A stretch of DNA of 14,762 bases. Origin: JAUZPB01 sp050262615 (lineage in GTDB: Bacteria > Bacteroidota > Ignavibacteria > Ignavibacteriales > SURF-24). This document shows positions 14,435-14,762 of the stretch, one piece after another (the stretch's first letter is position 1; each line of letters opens with the position of its first letter). The position numbers and the translations under genes are program-made. Under the pieces are notes generated by a model. It was not told the DNA's origin. It ran no database searches and was given only the letters and a program-made list of their open reading frames with translations. The DNA lies in NCBI GenBank assembly GCA_050262615.1, contig JBLNEL010000066.1:1-14762 (forward strand). Reading direction: 5' to 3'.

Positions 14435-14762
14435 ATGCAGGCAAGAAAAATAGTTGTCATAGAAGATGATATATCATTAAGAGATAATATTGAGCAGCTT
14501 TTAGAGGAATTCGGCTACAGGGTGCTTTCGGCTGAGGATGGCAAAAAAGGAATTAAGATCATTAAAGAGATACTGCCTGACCTTATTATTTCTGATATTA
14601 TGATGCCCGGGATCGACGGCTATGAAGTTCTAAGACAGCTGGGTTCTGATCCAAAGACTCTGACAATACCATTTATATTTCTAACTGCAAGAGCTGAAAT
14701 GAAGGATTTGCGTGAGGGAATGCTATTGGGGGCAGATGATTACCTGATTAAACCTTTCAATG
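14435..14762 (+). CDS. Response regulator receiver protein, cut by right edge
   Basis: 109 codons are visible before the window ends. They form almost a whole receiver domain: acidic pair in VIEDD (E10, D11, D12), phospho-acceptor aspartate in IISDIMMPGIDGYE (D54), threonine in FLTARAE (T84) and lysine in YLIKPFN (K107). Each landmark is at the expected distance, and the domain is of the CheY/OmpR type. Whether an output domain (DNA-binding, AraC-type, PP2C or none) follows cannot be seen. It begins 11 nt after the hybrid kinase stop on the same strand, with a weak AGAG ribosome site, so it is most likely the cognate partner of that kinase. Confidence 0.9.
   Translation, partial: MQARKIVVIEDDISLRDNIEQLLEEFGYRVLSAEDGKKGIKIIKEILPDLIISDIMMPGIDGYEVLRQLGSDPKTLTIPFIFLTARAEMKDLREGMLLGADDYLIKPFN

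Overview
The window looks like a chromosomal segment of a Bacteroidota/Chlorobi-group bacterium, most likely Ignavibacteria. The main reasons are a PorV/PorQ-family outer-membrane protein, a secreted fibronectin-type III protein ending in a type IX secretion (T9SS) type A sorting domain with the NYPNPFNPSTTIKY-type motif typical of that lineage, AT-rich intergenic DNA, and sigma70-like promoter boxes. The lineage is inferred from protein style only. No rRNA, tRNA, CRISPR array, transposase or phage gene is visible.

Left part (1-4045). On the minus strand, gpmI (glycolytic phosphoglycerate mutase) is followed by a stem-loop, then a PorV/PorQ-like outer-membrane protein gene, then a lipoprotein gene that runs off the left edge. 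A TPM-domain protein gene diverges from gpmI on the plus strand.

Middle (4046-6930). Between the convergent TPM and P-loop kinase genes lies a 199-bp element bounded by inverted arrays of a 7-bp unit (AGTCCAA/AGTCCAT), with internal hairpins. A 309-bp gene-free stretch follows. Then comes the T9SS cargo protein, a strong intrinsic terminator that can work in both directions, and a small two-helix membrane protein on the minus strand.

Right-centre (7075-10875). Five tightly packed minus-strand genes form one operon: ABC ATPase, ABC permease, YtrA-type GntR repressor, an anchored beta-rich protein resembling DUF2807/GIN-domain proteins, and a TPR lipoprotein. Its promoter is readable: TTGACA, 17 bp, TATTTT, with a perfect 22-bp palindrome beginning at the very next base. 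This strongly suggests that the operon's own GntR protein represses it at the transcription start. The likely theme is envelope stress or antibiotic response.

Right end (10876-14762). On the plus strand lie a DUF4126 membrane protein, a 73-aa protein of unknown function, and a signalling block. The block is a YchJ/SEC-C zinc-binding protein whose stop codon overlaps the start of a REC-PAS-PAS-HisKA-HATPase hybrid kinase, followed 11 nt later by a response regulator cut off by the right edge.

The features most worth a second look are the heptad-bounded element at 4060-4258 and the self-contained promoter/operator of the ABC-GntR operon.
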